A stretch of 64,000 nt of DNA from Hymenoscyphus infarciens (Eukaryota > Ascomycota > Leotiomycetes > Helotiales > Helotiaceae), in assembly GCA_001414345.1 (NCBI GenBank), contig LLCB01000193.1, forward strand, positions 49,081-113,080. The letters are read 5' to 3'. The notes beneath the pieces were generated by a model. It did no database searches. It saw only the letters and a program-made list of their open reading frames with translations, and was not told the DNA's origin. Numbering within the stretch: the first letter of the stretch is position 1; the number at the start of each line of letters is the position of its first letter. A program made the position numbers and the translations under genes. This document shows positions 35,581-48,870 of the stretch, in pieces.

Positions 35581-36293
35581 ATGGCCACCAGAAGAAGCAC
35601 ATCCGACAAAGCCAGAATCGTCCCCACAGAAGAAACCAACGAATTCACACAACATGCAGGAGAGAAAAGCATCATTGCACCCGCGGTTCCAGCGCAAGTT
35701 CTCCTCTATTCTCTCCCTTCAAAAGACACTTAATCCGATGCTTCCAATCTCAGCCTAATCACATGATCCCCATCCCATTCCATCCCAACCCAACTCCATT
35801 ACATGATCCCTATCCCTCATCTCACAACTAAATTCTAACTCCATCCCATCTCACAAAACCCACCCACCTGCCCTTCTCACATACAACCTATTCCCACCCC
35901 ACACCTTTCCATCTCAACTCACCCAATCTCACAAACCCTCTCACCCCTCTCATATCACTCACCCCTCTCATATCAAAAACTAACAAACCCCAACAGACAC
36001 GTAATCTTCAAACTCCTAGGCTTCACCCTAGCAATGGTAGTCTGCCCCCTAGGCACCTACTACCTCTCCCTCAACAGCATCTTTGGAGGTATATCGTCCC
36101 CTTATATTATCCCTTCCCCCCCTCTTTCCCGACCAAATCCCAACTAACACCCAACACAGGCAACTCAACATACGCAGGAGCCTCAGCAGCAATCATGGCC
36201 AACATAGTCTTGATGGGCTATGTCATCGTAGCATTCAGAGAGGATCAAAGCGACGCAATCGAGGCCGCGGAGAAGGAGCGGAAGGGAAAGTAA
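35581..36293 (+). CDS. VMA21: V-ATPase assembly factor VMA21
   Basis: Three exons, 35581-35693, 35997-36088 and 36160-36293, give 112 aa. The first intron (303 nt) has a GC donor, GCAAGT, with CTAAC before the CAG acceptor; only this donor gives the right phase and restores AVPAHVIFKLLGFTLAMVV. The second intron is 71 nt and ordinary. The protein has a short polar N-terminus, two membrane segments (about IFKLLGFTLAMVVCPLG and AAIMANIVLMGYVIVAF) joined by the conserved loop SIFGGNSTYAG, and a charged tail. VMA21 sits in the endoplasmic reticulum and assembles the V0 sector of the vacuolar proton pump. The last residues are KERKGK rather than a perfect KKXX retrieval signal. Confidence 0.9.
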
Positions 36294-36884
36294 ATACCAA
36301 TTCTTCGGTCATGGATTCGCTGTGTAATTTTTGATATTGTAAACTACGAAAAATTCAAGGAGTCAAGGCATTGGGAATGCCGCCGTCCTGCCTTATAGAA
36401 TGAAACCAAGAAATCAACAACAACTTTTTAACATCAATTCATCGGAACACTACGAGCACAATACAACGCAATATAAACATTGGAATTCAAGGCATTGAGA
36501 ATGGTACGACTGAAAGGGACAATCCTTATGAATGCAATTAAGAACTTTGGAATTTCATGTTTCTATCCAAAGATAATACTCGTATCCAGTTCTTCCCCAG
36601 GAGGGTCCGGGTATCTACCAGTTTTGTATCTACCTCACGGATCCGTCACAATGATTTCATCATGGGTATGACTTGGACTCTGTGAAGGAAGTGAAAAAAC
36701 TCCGTAAACGCCGCCAAATGCTAGGATCAATCCTAATAATCCAGTCTGTCCAAACAAACCAACCCTGATTCGCTAATTACCTCCCTCATAACATCATAAC
36801 AGGATACTTTGTAACGAACCCCGAGGCGTGCCCTTCCATCCCATTAGTGCCCCTTCCCAATTTTTGTCGTTGAAAACAAACACC
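36294..36884. other. Intergenic between convergent VMA21 and DUF2406 genes
   Basis: Short spacer holding both 3' flanks. A-rich after VMA21. The small frame at 36480-36671 has no domain. Nothing else recognised. Confidence 0.4.
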
Positions 36885-38517
36885 TCATGATGATTTTGAA
36901 AACTTTTTGCTGAACCACGACTTGCGTTTATCTGCCTTCGCCGCCGGAGGTTCTGCGTTTCCACTCGTTACTCCCAGCTTTATGGGTCCTCCAGGTGCCA
37001 CGTCCTTTCGTGGTGGTGGGGGAGCCTGGTTCTGCATTTGCCTTGGTACATTATTAGTGTACTGCGTGTTAAGGCCGCTGCCAGGTGGAACAAACTGAGG
37101 GGTGTTGCCAAATCCATTAAATCCATAGGTCTCTGTTGGTTCCTTTACTGGTAAAGCTGCGAATCTATCGACGGAACTGTTTTCGCTGCTAGGGTCCGTC
37201 GTGTATCCGACAGGTTCTGCAGAGCCACCCGAAGCGCTCGTCACGGTCTCATATGACTGCTGATTTCCCGGGCCAGGATATATCCCTCCTCCATTATTGA
37301 ATTGTGGTTCGGATGCCGTCCGAGGGTATCGAGCTCGATTTGGGTAGTAACCATTGCTTGGACCTGCAGCACCATTGTTGTCTGTTGTATAGTAACTATC
37401 CGGTCTATTCACTCCTCCGCCATATCGGCCATCGGCGGTGCTTTCGGGTCTATAAGATTGCGGGCGGCCACTATACCGAGGGCGGTCATTTTGCGTCACT
37501 TGGGTTCCTGTAGAAGCGCATTAGCGGTGGTTCAATGACGAACGACAGCCCAAAAACGTGTCCCGACCAGCGGCACCTGAAAGGGTTGCCAAGGCTATCA
37601 ATTGAAACTAAGGCTCGCAAAGGTCAAGATTTCCAAGGCTTTGACTTTCGGTATCTGCAAGCCTTTCCTGAATGATTCGTGAATCTGAGACAGGGAGCCT
37701 TTGCGCCTTCGGTGTTTCCGCTTGGGACTCTTGTTGTGTTGTGGTAGAACAAGGAATCGGTGGCAAAACCCAGCCATCAAATTATCCTGCTAGGAAGAGA
37801 AAAATTGTGTAGCATACCTCCATAATAACTGCTTCGGCGATCGTATTGCGAATTCGTGTCTCCGGAGTCTGCAACTGATAATGTTAGCAATGCATTCTTA
37901 TCTACTGAGGCTTGCCAATTGAAGTGTTCAAGGAAGTCTGACCAGAACGGATGTATGATTTACGCGAATAGTTACCATCAATAGCTGCCTCAAAGGAGCG
38001 GATAGTATCAAGAGGTCTCTCCCATCGACTGCGAGTTGGATTTGATAGATCGGGATCGGCTGGCAGAAGGATATGTTAGCAATTAATTCGTTCCGGGGGA
38101 GTGAATGAAGGGCTAGGACTGAACGAACCGATGGGATTTCCGTCGGGACCTCGATGTTGAATGGCACGAATTGGAGCTAACGATGATCTGACACCACTTG
38201 CGACAGCAGCTGTGATAGATAATTAGTCTGATTGTCCCAGCAAGAAGAATTATTGGGGTTGGAGGCTTCCAACAAGAATCGCACTTACACGGCTCTGCTT
38301 CCATCATGGCCATTGTTGGATCGGCTTTGGAATGAAGTCTTTTCTGTTCCTTTTCAAGATGCGTTTCCTCAATCTTATGTCCACTGCCGCTGGATTTTTG
38401 GGAGTGGTTGGAACGGAAACTGAATCCAGTTTTGGCTCGTTCTCTCTGCTGCGCTGGTCTCTGGGGCGAGTGTTGCTGTTGTCCCGGCTGGGAAGGGAAG
38501 GATGGATTGGAAGCCAT
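36885..38517 (-). CDS. DUF2406-family protein (PF10295-like)
   Basis: Five exons on the minus strand, 38517-38289, 38209-38129, 38059-37943, 37868-37818 and 37507-36885, all meeting in phase 1, give 366 aa. The first four encode the conserved part: GFSFRSNHSQKSSGSGHKI, HSKADPTMAMMEAEP, LAPIRAIQHRGPDGNPI, ADPDLSNPTRSRWERPLDTI and RSFEAAIDGNYSRKS, which I recognise as the DUF2406 signature found in yeast YMR295C-type proteins. The last exon encodes a disordered Gly/Pro/Asn/Tyr-rich tail ending in KRKSWFSKKFSKSS, a basic end that could touch membranes. Function is unknown; membership of the family is from memory of the motif. Intron 4 is long (310 nt) and contains a 60-codon open frame, so an alternative exon is possible. 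Confidence 0.8.
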
Positions 38518-39304
38518 TTTATTACGCTGGATAGAGTGGAGTGAGGATTGTGGGTCTCGGCGGATCTGGCAATTCTTCGTAAGTGATGGACTTGCTTATC
38601 GTGGGTGAAACGAGACGGGATTGTTGGAAACTGGCGATAACAGTGGATATGATCTACTGCCGTGGAACGCGGTGGTTTTGGCGACTTTTGGCGGAGGTTG
38701 GGAAGGGGAATCTCACAACGTCCGTTGAACTAACACACGTTGGATGCCTGTGTGCAAGTATGAATCAGGCCTGCTCGATGCGCATGTGGTGTTGTGGCGA
38801 TTGCGATGTGAATGCCTCTCGTGCTTGTGGTGGTGTGACGGAGGCCCAAAATTGTTGGGGTTGCAGATAAAATACGAGTAACGAACGAAGCTATTGAGTG
38901 AAGTCTGAAATGGATAAGGAGAATTGTCAAGAACGACAGGTCGAAGATTGAAGGAAGAGGATTATGGAGTAAGAAAATTGATGGAACGATTGATATGGGT
39001 GGTGGTGTTGTTACTTTTGGTGGGAGGGAGTATCAGTATCAGTAACGGTATCTAGAATAGAAGTGAGGGAGGTGGTACCATCCATAGGTAGCGAGGCGGT
39101 AGCAAGACGGGTAAAAGGGTGGGGTCTGGTCTTTGGGGGGGGACTTCCCTGAAGGGAGTGACGCAGCGTTGTCGCAGGGGGCAAGAGCTGCGCTGCCAAA
39201 CTTTGTGGTGCGCTAGTCTACGCTACTGTACGATAATAAAAGACCTGTGGTTCAACTAGACTACTAGTACCTATATCTCACTCCCTCTTCGTATTGTCCG
39301 TGTA

Positions 39305-39339
39305 CAGTAGCAGTAGCAGTAGCAGTAGCAGTAGCAGTA
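39305..39339. repeat. Microsatellite (CAGTAG)n
   Basis: Nearly six perfect head-to-tail copies of the hexamer CAGTAG followed by TATATATC. Simple sequence repeat with no coding context. Confidence 0.95.
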
Positions 39340-39524
39340 TATATCTCTACTAGCTACCCCCGTACGGCCTCATCGGTCGTGCGTTTGCATCTTTTATTTT
39401 CAACAGCAATCCGTATCTACCCTACCTAGCTTAGTACCTAGCTTAGGTAGGTACAGTACAGCAGCATGCACCTTGGGCAGCACCAGCATCATCAGCATTC
39501 CTGGACGCGTCTACCAACGACGGA

Positions 39525-39551
39525 CTAGACACTAGACACTAGACACTAGAC
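39525..39551. repeat. Short tandem repeat (CTAGACA)n
   Basis: Just under four copies of the 7-bp unit CTAGACA, ending at CTAGACCTGGG. Non-coding. Confidence 0.9.
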
Positions 39552-40376
39552 CTGGGAATACGGCAGTGCTGCTTCGTGGTGTGCTTCGTAACAAATGAGC
39601 GACGCTTGTCTAATCTATCCTTTTACCACCTGGTGTACCAGTCCCCAACCATTCAAATCGACACATTTCTTGGCCCTTCTCTTAGCAGGGCATGTGGTGC
39701 ATGCGTCCTCTTGGTGGTTTGAATAAGATGGTGAATATCGTCCACCTCAGCCTTCTCGAAACAAAAGCTCTGTTTCCGGAATCCCAACCCTTTCATTTCC
39801 AACGAGCCAACCCCGTATAAATCTAGCCAACCGGGTCTTTTCTCCGCCTATCATTCAAGAGGCAAGACACCTCAGAGCCACCCAAATCTTTTAGCAGCAG
39901 CCACTCTCGCCACAGTGCTTCCAGAAATAATTTGGGTTTTGGCTTCAAAAATCAACCCTGTCGCCCTGAAAACTAAGAGTCTAAGACGGACAAGCCAAGA
40001 GGATCCCAATCTTCCCAGTCCTCTTACTGTATTCTTGTTTTCCAAATGACCATTTGGGCAAGGCCAATGGTTCATCATGTTGATCATGTATCAGGACGTC
40101 GTTGCATATGATGCCGTGGCCTTCTCAAACTCTGATTTTCGTCGGACACCACGTCTGACACCCCTCTCCTTGGTACCTACGGTATCTGCGAAGAGAATTC
40201 TTGGAATCTTCCCTGTCCTATACATCGCCATCGGCACTCGACGGGAAAAAGCGGCACTTGATCGTCGTTGAAACTATTCCAGTCTACGAACACGGTTCTG
40301 GAATGTTTCATATCAATCTAGACAAGCCTTGGAGCATCGAAGATAATCTGCTCCTCCTCGAGTAGACTGAATAATA

Positions 40377-40591
40377 CTATCTTTGAAAAATAGAGGAATG
40401 GGAACTGAACTTGTTCGTCGTGGACCTTTTCATCAAGCGTTTTCGTATCACTCGTGCCTGTTCCGGCCATCCGGTTTTCTCGTATAGCCAGAACTCTTGC
40501 ATGTTATCAAGAAGCCTATCAAATGAAACACGCAAAACCTTCCAAGTGAAATAAAGGTGTTCAGCCACGGTTTTTCTATAAAAAACTTCAT
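40377..40591 (-). pseudogene. Orphan exon cut off by the repeat block
   Basis: A minus-strand frame follows a good splice acceptor (CCTGTTTGCAG, just above 40591) and reads through EVFYRKTVAEHLYFTWKVLR and NMQEFWLYEKTGWPEQARVI to a stop at 40377. It has the feel of real protein sequence: mixed, aromatic-rich and without low-complexity bias. The would-be upstream exons fall in the RIP-mutated block that starts about 40620, so this may be the 3' end of a gene destroyed by repeat insertion. I do not recognise the family, and chance cannot be ruled out at this length. Confidence 0.4.
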
Positions 40592-41599
40592 CTGCAAACA
40601 GGCGAAACTACGTTAGTAGTTATACGCTCTACTGCCAACGACTAGAAACTCTACCTCTGTCTTACTAACCTCTACTCTCGTATATAATAAGACAGTTGAA
40701 AATTATAAGAAAAAGCAGAAATATAGACAGCTATTAAAGTATGAGATATTTCAAGAAATTTTATAGATATACTAATTCTATAAAACTTGAATTAGAATTT
40801 AAAAAATTAAAGAATAGATTTATCACTCTTTTTCTTTAGATCTAGCTATAAAAAAGTAATAAAAAAGAAAAAGTTAGTAAAAACAAAGAGATTATTTACT
40901 CTCTCTAATAACTTAGTTTCTATAACTATATATTACTACTTTACTCTATATATAACCTATAAATAGAGTAGATACTAATCGAAGATATACTCTATTATAT
41001 AAGGCTATAGAGAGCGCTTATTATAGACGACCTTAATATATACTATTCTCTCTAGAATATATATAGAAGATATAACTAAAACGCCGACTTTACTCTCGAG
41101 CTTATAATATAGTAGTTACTAAAGAGAGATATATCTTATAATAAGGTTATCTAGAGAAGAGGAGGCTCTTAAGACTTTATACTCGATCTAGCTTTCTTAA
41201 TAAAGAATATAGTAACCTAGTAGAGCTCTCTAGACCTATTAGACTTAGACTATACTATCTAACTTCTAATAATAGTAGCTAGACTAAGAGAAGAGGTGTC
41301 TTAAGCGCTTAGCTTTAGCTAGAGACTAATAGATAAGATTCTAGTAAAAGCAGAGACCTCTCGCCTAGAAGTACTAGTAATCTAGAATATATAAGAACTT
41401 AAAGAAACTATAGAAAAACTTATAAAAAAACTCTAATAAATAGTCTAGGCTTTAATATAACTTTAAAAGCTAAGTAGAGAAAGAGTATAACTATAGTAGA
41501 GTAAGAAAGTTAAGAAGGTATTAGATAAAGTAAAGTAGTATAAAAGAGTATAGAAAGAGCACTATATAGAGAGCTCTAAGTAATAGCTTAATAACGCTC

Positions 41600-43600
41600 T
41601 CTAAGAGCTATAAACTACTAGTAGAAAGGTAAAAATAAGAAGCTAGAGAGAAACACTCGTAGAAGTAGTAAAAGATAATAGAAAGCTCTAGAAGCTTAAG
41701 AAATAGGCTTATTTAAAAGAATATATAAAACCTAAAGCCTTAGTACTACTAACTCTTACTTTACTTAATAGAACTAGAGAAGAGACCTATAAAGATAAGA
41801 CTTATATCTTAGTAGAGATGTTCTTCTTAAAGTCTATAATAGACTACTTAAGTATCCTAGATAGAGAATAGAGCTTTAAGAGCTTCTTATAAGAATACTA
41901 AGTAAGCTAGTATATAACTAAGAAGTCTATTAAGATAGCTATAAGATCGGTATTATAGAAGGTACTCGGTTTTAATATACTTATAAACAGCTTCTTTAAA
42001 GTATATAATAAGCTACTTAGAGAGGTACTTATAGTAATAGTAGAAGTAAGCTTCTACTTATAGTACTTCCTATCCTAGCTCTACTATATAAAGGTAGTAG
42101 TTCTTAGAAAACTAGATAAGATATTAAAAGAATAGAGTAAGATAGAGGCTTATAAGCTAATAGTACTACTCTCGACTATTAGAAAGATCCTAGAAAAGGT
42201 TATAGTATAAAGGCTTACTTAGCTTATAGAAGAAATAGTAATACTTCTAAAGATATAGATAGATAACTAAAAACACTAAAATATAGAACTAGTAATTAGA
42301 ATAGTAATAGAGAGAGTATATATAGTATAAGAGAATAAGAGCTATACGTCTCTAGTCTAACTAGATATAATAAGAGTATTTAATAGAGTAGACTATATAT
42401 AGCTACTCTATATCTTAAGAGTAAAGAGAGTATTAGAATAAGTAGTAATATAAATAAGAAGCTTCTTTTTAAAATAGAAAGCTACGCTATTCTTTAATAG
42501 ATAATATATAAATAAGAAGAACCTAGATTAAGAAGTATTATAAGATTTAGTACTATTCTTAATACTATTTATTCTCTTCGTCTTAATACTATATAATAAC
42601 CTAGCGAGAATAGACAAGCTTATTATAGTAGGCTTTATAGATAATATAAACCTACTTATAATATTAAAGAGTATAGAAGTAAACTATAAGATACTCGAAG
42701 TAGCTTAGAGAGTATATAATAAGTAGATAAATAAGTAAGAGATAACCTTTAACCTAGAAAAAACAATACTTATATACTTTATAAAGACGTAGGCTCTATA
42801 AAAAGAGACTATCTAATTTAAGAATATAAGACTTATACTAGTAGAGTATATAAGGTTCTTAGAAGTTAAACTCGATAGAAAGCTAAACTAGAAGATATAC
42901 TAGAAACAAGTATAGAAGAAGCTAACTACGTAGACCTATACGCTTATAAAGCTTACTAGAAAGACGTAGAGAGTAGACTACTACTAAGTAAAGTAAATAT
43001 ATATAGTAGTAATAAGAAGCGTAATAGCCTATAAAGCCTTAGCTTAATACTATACTATATCTAAGAGAGAGAACGTAAAAGAGATTAAAAAAGGTTCTTT
43101 ATATAGTAATTAAAGTGCTTATAAGTAATAATAGAGGTATATAAAGCTACTCTTACTTAAAGTCTAGAAGTAGAGGCTAACTACGCTCTAGTTAACTTAT
43201 ACCTTAACCTTAGAGTAGCTACTTTTAAAAGGAAGTTCTAAACGTCTAAACTAGAGAAGCTAATCTAAAACGCTTATAAGTATATAACTATATAACTAAA
43301 AAGAAAGAAAGAATAACTATTAAAGGCTAGGAAAGTAATACTATACTTATAAAGAGTAAGGTAGAAGTAGAAGAAGAAGTAGAAAGGAGGTAGCTTTAAG
43401 TATAATATAACGCTTATAGAGTAGAAAGAGCGTCTTAAAGTGTAAAGGAGAAGAGCTTAGGAAAAGAACCTAATATAGTATATAAAAGTATTAGATAAAG
43501 TAGACCTAGATAGCTAGAAGCTATAAAAAGTCTATAAAGAGCTTACTAAAGCGAGAAGCTTACTACTTATTTAAGTATAAACGAGAGCGAAAGAGCTTAA
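41600..43600 (+). mobile_element. Non-LTR (LINE, Tad-like) reverse transcriptase relic
   Basis: On the plus strand, despite stops, one frame gives runs of LINE reverse transcriptase: an upstream region around 42000-42400 (fragments such as SFFKVYNKLLREV and ILEKVI), then LFLILFILFVLILYNNLARID near 42550-42620 and GFIDNINLL at 42631-42657, the fingers-palm region with the catalytic pair. The second catalytic Asp reads Asn, the expected outcome of a G-to-A RIP change. Sequence after about 42840 retains REL-like Tad ORF2 C-terminal flavour. Ends were not delimited. The element is dead. Confidence 0.7.
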
Positions 43601-46600
43601 CGCTTTCCTCTTCTTAAAAAGAGTACCGAACTAGCTAATACTATAGTATATATATATAAGAGATAGAGAGACTATAAAACACTTTATACTATTCTATTAG
43701 AATATTCTATAGAAAAGAGACGTATTAGTAAAAACTCTTAAAAAGTAAATTAGTAATCTTTAAGAGCTAAGAGCGGTGCTAGCGAACAGAAAGATAGCGC
43801 CTAGAATAGCTACTTAGCTACTTAGACTAGAGAGACTCTAAGAATATAGACTTATATTAGAGCTTTTAGAGAAGGAGAAAGAGAAGAGCGAAGAAGAGAT
43901 AGAGAAAATTGAGAATAAAGAAGAGACTATTAAAGCTTACTAAAGAGTAAGACCTTAGCTTTAATAATTTTAAGAAGCGCTTAAGAAGCGCTAAAGTAGT
44001 AAGTATACTTATTTATACTCTTATATTACTAACGTATACTTTAGTAGTTAAGTACTTTAATTAACCTACTACTTTTCTTATTACTAAGTTAGAGAGATAA
44101 GCTTTAAATAGATAGTAGAAGAAAGTAATAAAAGAAGTATTAGACGCTTAAGAAAAGGCTCGAGTATAACGAAGAACGAAGCTATAAAGCTCTATAAACT
44201 AGACTAGAAGATATACTACTTACTTCTAGAGCTCGGCTTATAGCCTACGTAGTATAAGAATAATAATATATTACTATTTATAAATCTATTAATTCGCTTA
44301 GAAGTATAAATATATTAATTATCTATAAGTATAATAAGATAAGTTAAGAGAGAGATAGTATTTAAAAAGAGAGCTAATTAGATAATTAGATAATTAAGAG
44401 ATTTTATAAAGTACTTTACTTTACTTTTTTTTAAATAAAAAAAAGAGAATTCTTTTTAGAAGAGTCGTTTTTATTATTTTTAATTAAAATACTTATTAAG
44501 TCTAACTTTAATACTAGTAGAGACTATAATTAAGACTATAGTCTATATATATAAGTAGAAGAGTAATTTATTAGTATTTTAGTAGAAAGAGACTCTTATT
44601 TATAATATCTTAGACTTAATAAGCTCTCTACTATTTCTAATAAATCTATTATATCTATTAGATATCTAAAGTATTCTTTCTTTTATAATCTCTCTTTTAT
44701 TCTTATATTAGCTTATTTCTTTTATAAGAAAGAAATTCTTCTTAAGTTCTCTAAATCTTTCTTCTTACTCTTTCTTTAATAATATTCTTAATAGCTTTTA
44801 TAATACTAAGTTTAAAAGACTAAGAGAGATAGTAAATAGCTTAATCTTATATTTAAACTATATATTAGTAGCTAAACTAGCTTTTTATAAACTATAACTT
44901 AGATTCTTCTTCTCTTATAGAAGCTAAGAATCTAGAATACTACTTCTGAATTCTCTTATACTTCTTATAAAAATAAGAAAGTAGTCTCTTATAATAGTAC
45001 TACTATTTTATTATATTATTTTTAAGCTTAATTTCTCTCTTTAATAATAATAAGCTCTCTTATTTATTTATATAATACTACTAGAACTCTTTATTAGTTT
45101 TATATATAGATTATTATCTTAGTTTTTAACTATAGAGCGAAGTATAATAGTACGAAATTTATACTACTATAGAAGAGGTATATAGAAGTGCGTTTAGTAG
45201 ACTTCTACTAGCTAGTTACTAGGCTTTTAACGCTTAATTCTCTTCTTTGAAAAACCTAGATAAGCTTATATTTAAAGCTCGTCGACGTTAAGTATTAATA
45301 CACTATACTAGCTAACTACTAGTAGAGAAGCGTTTTCTAAATATATAATAATATATTAAAAACGTAAATAGAAGATAATTATTAATATAGAGTATACTAT
45401 AAGTATAAACTAAGCTTATAACTATTACGTATCTTTAAGAGTAGAAAACGCTCTAAGAAGCCTTATATTTAGAGGTAAAAACGCTACTATATATATAGAG
45501 AGAAGAGAGTATATAATATCTCTTTTTCTATAATAGAGTCTTAGATCCCGAGTATTTATTTAGATAGTAAGAAACTATAAAAATAGAAGGCTTAGAATAT
45601 ACGTTAGTAAGAACCCTAGGCTTTATTATATATATACCTCTTCTTCTATTACTCTAGAACTCTAATATAATATTAACTATTATATAAGAGCTTTTAAAAG
45701 AAGTAAAAATATAGTTTCTTACTTTTTCTAAATATTCTTAGAGAATAAGTATTATAAATAGAGAATAATATTATTATATTTAGAACGAAATATAATAATA
45801 ATATTATTAATAAAGTAAAAAAAATAAAGTCTTTAGAAAAGTGATTTTTTATACTACTCTAATTTTAAGAGTATTCTCTCTTTTAAATAACTCTAATAAT
45901 AATAAAAAGTTTACTATTCTAAAGTATAATATATTTTAAGATAATTAAAATATTAAAATAGGTTTTTATAAGTCTTTTAATAAATAAAACTTATACTTAT
46001 AAAGGAAAAATCAAGTCTTCTCTTCTAAGATATATATCTTTATATATTACTACTTTTATAATTTTATCTAAAAAGAAGATTAATTAAGTATTTTAAGAAA
46101 TATTACTAAAATAAACTCTATAAAACTCTAGATAGTTTAAAGTCTTTTAAAAAGACTTTTCTATATTAATCTAAATAGTTTATAATAATATAGAATACTA
46201 AATAAAGTTATAAAAATATAGAATATTTATAGAATAGTATTTTATTCTCTATTATCTAATATAAAGCTAAATTATTCTATTTCTTTTATTAGTTAAAATA
46301 CTTTTAAAAAAAGAATAGAGTTATAATAATCTTATAAGTATTAAAGAATAGATAAGATTGTTTTTTATAACTTAGAGATTTTATTTTTTAACTTATACTA
46401 AGAAATTAAAAAGAAGAAAAAGAGATAAGAAAATAAATAAAAGATAATAGACTAAAGAATTTTATCTACTTCTATTTTATAATATTATCTTTCTTAAGTT
46501 AATTAGAGAAATAGAAGTAAAGAATTCAATTTACTAGAGTAGTAATAGAGAGTTATATTTACTTTTAATTTAAATTTTAATTAAATATCTAAATTTATCT

Positions 46601-47899
46601 ACTTTTATAAAGAAATAAAACTAATAAGTAGTATTATTTAAGAAGTAATAGATAGCTATTAGTTTTCTACTATCTTATTTTCTAAAAGAATTATTAAATT
46701 TCTTTAACTTTTTAGAGAAAGAGAAACTAATAAATAGACTTATTAAAGCTTTAGTTAAAACATCTAGATATTCTTTATCTAATTTTAAATAGAATTATTA
46801 TATTTCTTTAAAAGTTTTAAGAAAGAGAAATTAATAATTATAGAGACTAAACTAGTAGATAATATAGCTAGTTTATTTTTATCTAGGTTTAGTTTAAAAT
46901 AATAAAATAGATTTTCTTTTCTAAGATACTAGATAACCTAAGTCTATTACTTATATTAAGGATATTTATAATAGCTAATACTTAAATATAGTATATAAAG
47001 ATAAGAAGCACTAGTTAGAGTAAGAAGACGTAGAAAGAAGAATCTTACTATAATAACGTAAAATATATATTCTAAAGAGATATATAGAAGTATATTTAAG
47101 AGAGTAAATACTAGGTACTAATATAGAAGAAAAGACTAAATTAGACCTTTTCTAGCTATAAAAGAGTAATTAGCTATATATAAGAGGTTTAGATAGTATA
47201 AAAGAAAGTTAGATAATAAAAAAAGAGTTAAAACCTAAATCTAAAACCTTATATATATAGTATATACTATATAATCTTAGCTATTAAAGATAGTTAGTTA
47301 TTATATCTCTCTCTTTTAAAAAAGACTTATTCTTAGTCTTTATATAGTCTTTATATAGTTCTTATTAAGGCTAAATTAGAATACTATATAGTAGTGTTTT
47401 AGTTAAAGATTATTAAGCGAAAATCGAGATATCAGTTCTATATTATAGCTAATATAATTTATAGATACTTATAAAAGAGACTTTATTTCTAGTTATTTTA
47501 GTATTAAAAGTAAATATCTATATTTATTAAAAGAGTATAGTCTATTCTACTTAGGCTATTTTATAAGTTAGTAAGTATTTAGAGTAAAGTTAGATATTAT
47601 TTAGTTATAAATTATAAAGTTAGTAATATCTTAGCTAAGAGTTTATTTTAAGAGTATACTAATTTATATCTAATTTAAAAAATTTAAATAAAACTTCTAG
47701 CTCTACTAGTAGTAAAAAGAAAGTAAAGAAAGTAATTAGTAGAGTTTTAGCTAGTTAAGAGAGTTATTACTAAAGTTTATTATATTTTCTAAGTATCTAG
47801 AGATAATAAAAGTACTATCTTATTCCTTTTATAATTTAGATATAAAATAAGATACTTTATAAGAACTTATTATTTTTTATCTTCTAACTTCTACTTTCT

Positions 47900-48870
47900 T
47901 TCTTTTTATACTATATAGCTAAGAATAGTTAAACTTAAAGTGTCTAGGCTTTTAATAATAGAAACACGTTCTACTAGCTAGGACTTAGTTTATAACTATA
48001 GTCTTTAGAGTTTTACTAGTAGATATTTAAGAAGTAGAGTAAACTATTAGTAATTCGCTATTAGATTATAGAGAGTTTAAAGCTAAACTAGATAAGAATA
48101 GAGAGTTATTCTTTTTAACTAAAGTACTAATAGTAACTACCTTAGTCGTTTCTAATAAACTAGTACTTTTATTTTACTTCTTATCTAGAGCTAAAAGATT
48201 AAAAACTATCTTAGTAAAAGTATAATTCTAGCGTCTTTTAAGTATAGTAGCCGAGTTTTATAGCTAAGATATAATCTTCTTCTATATAATAAGTTATAAG
48301 TTAAGCTTTTTTTTTTTTTTTTTAAAGCTTTCTCTCTCTTTTCTTTAAAAGATAGAAAATAAAAGTACTCTAAAAGAGATAAAGCTTAGCTAGAAAGAAG
48401 TACTATATCTAATTAACTCTCTTCTATATTACTTATTAATTTAAAGTAAGTATAATAAAAGTAAACTAAAAAATAGAAAAAAACCTCTTTTTTAAAAAAA
48501 AATTCACTACTCTTATAAGGTTAATAATATATACTAAGATCTTCTAAAAATTAAAATAGATATAAAATTATCTATTTTTATTATATAAAGTTTATAGACT
48601 AATAAAGGATATATAAAGCTCTTATTTTCTATTATTTAAAGTATACTAATATATATTATTATTAATAAATAGGTAAAAGAGTACTTAAAAAAAGAGGAAA
48701 TTAAGAAATCTTTTAAAAAGCTTAGATTATAAAAAAAGTATATAAATTTAAGCTTAACTTAGAACTTGCTATATATAAAAGAACCTTTCTAACTCTAGTA
48801 TCTCTCTAAGTATAGCTATATTTAAAAATTAACTCTTAAATTTAGTAAACGTTTCTTTAGTATAATATAA
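47900..48870 (-). mobile_element. Fragment related to the gypsy element's upstream region
   Basis: Words here match the 55750-56000 part of the gypsy element in the same order, for example CTTTCTAACTCTA(A/G)TAT then CCTCTAAGTATA(A/G)CTATA. This is therefore probably a second, truncated copy of the gag-proximal part of the same or a sister family. Boundaries are approximate. Confidence 0.45.

Larger units (their letters stand above)
38518..40376. other. Intergenic 1.9 kb upstream of the DUF2406 gene
   Basis: Contains the DUF2406 upstream region, a (CAGTAG)n run and a (CTAGACA)n run listed separately, and A/T- and C/T-mixed sequence to 40376. Words such as TACCTAGCTTAGGTAGGTAC near 39420-39450 form imperfect inverted repeats. 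No gene is supported. Confidence 0.4.
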
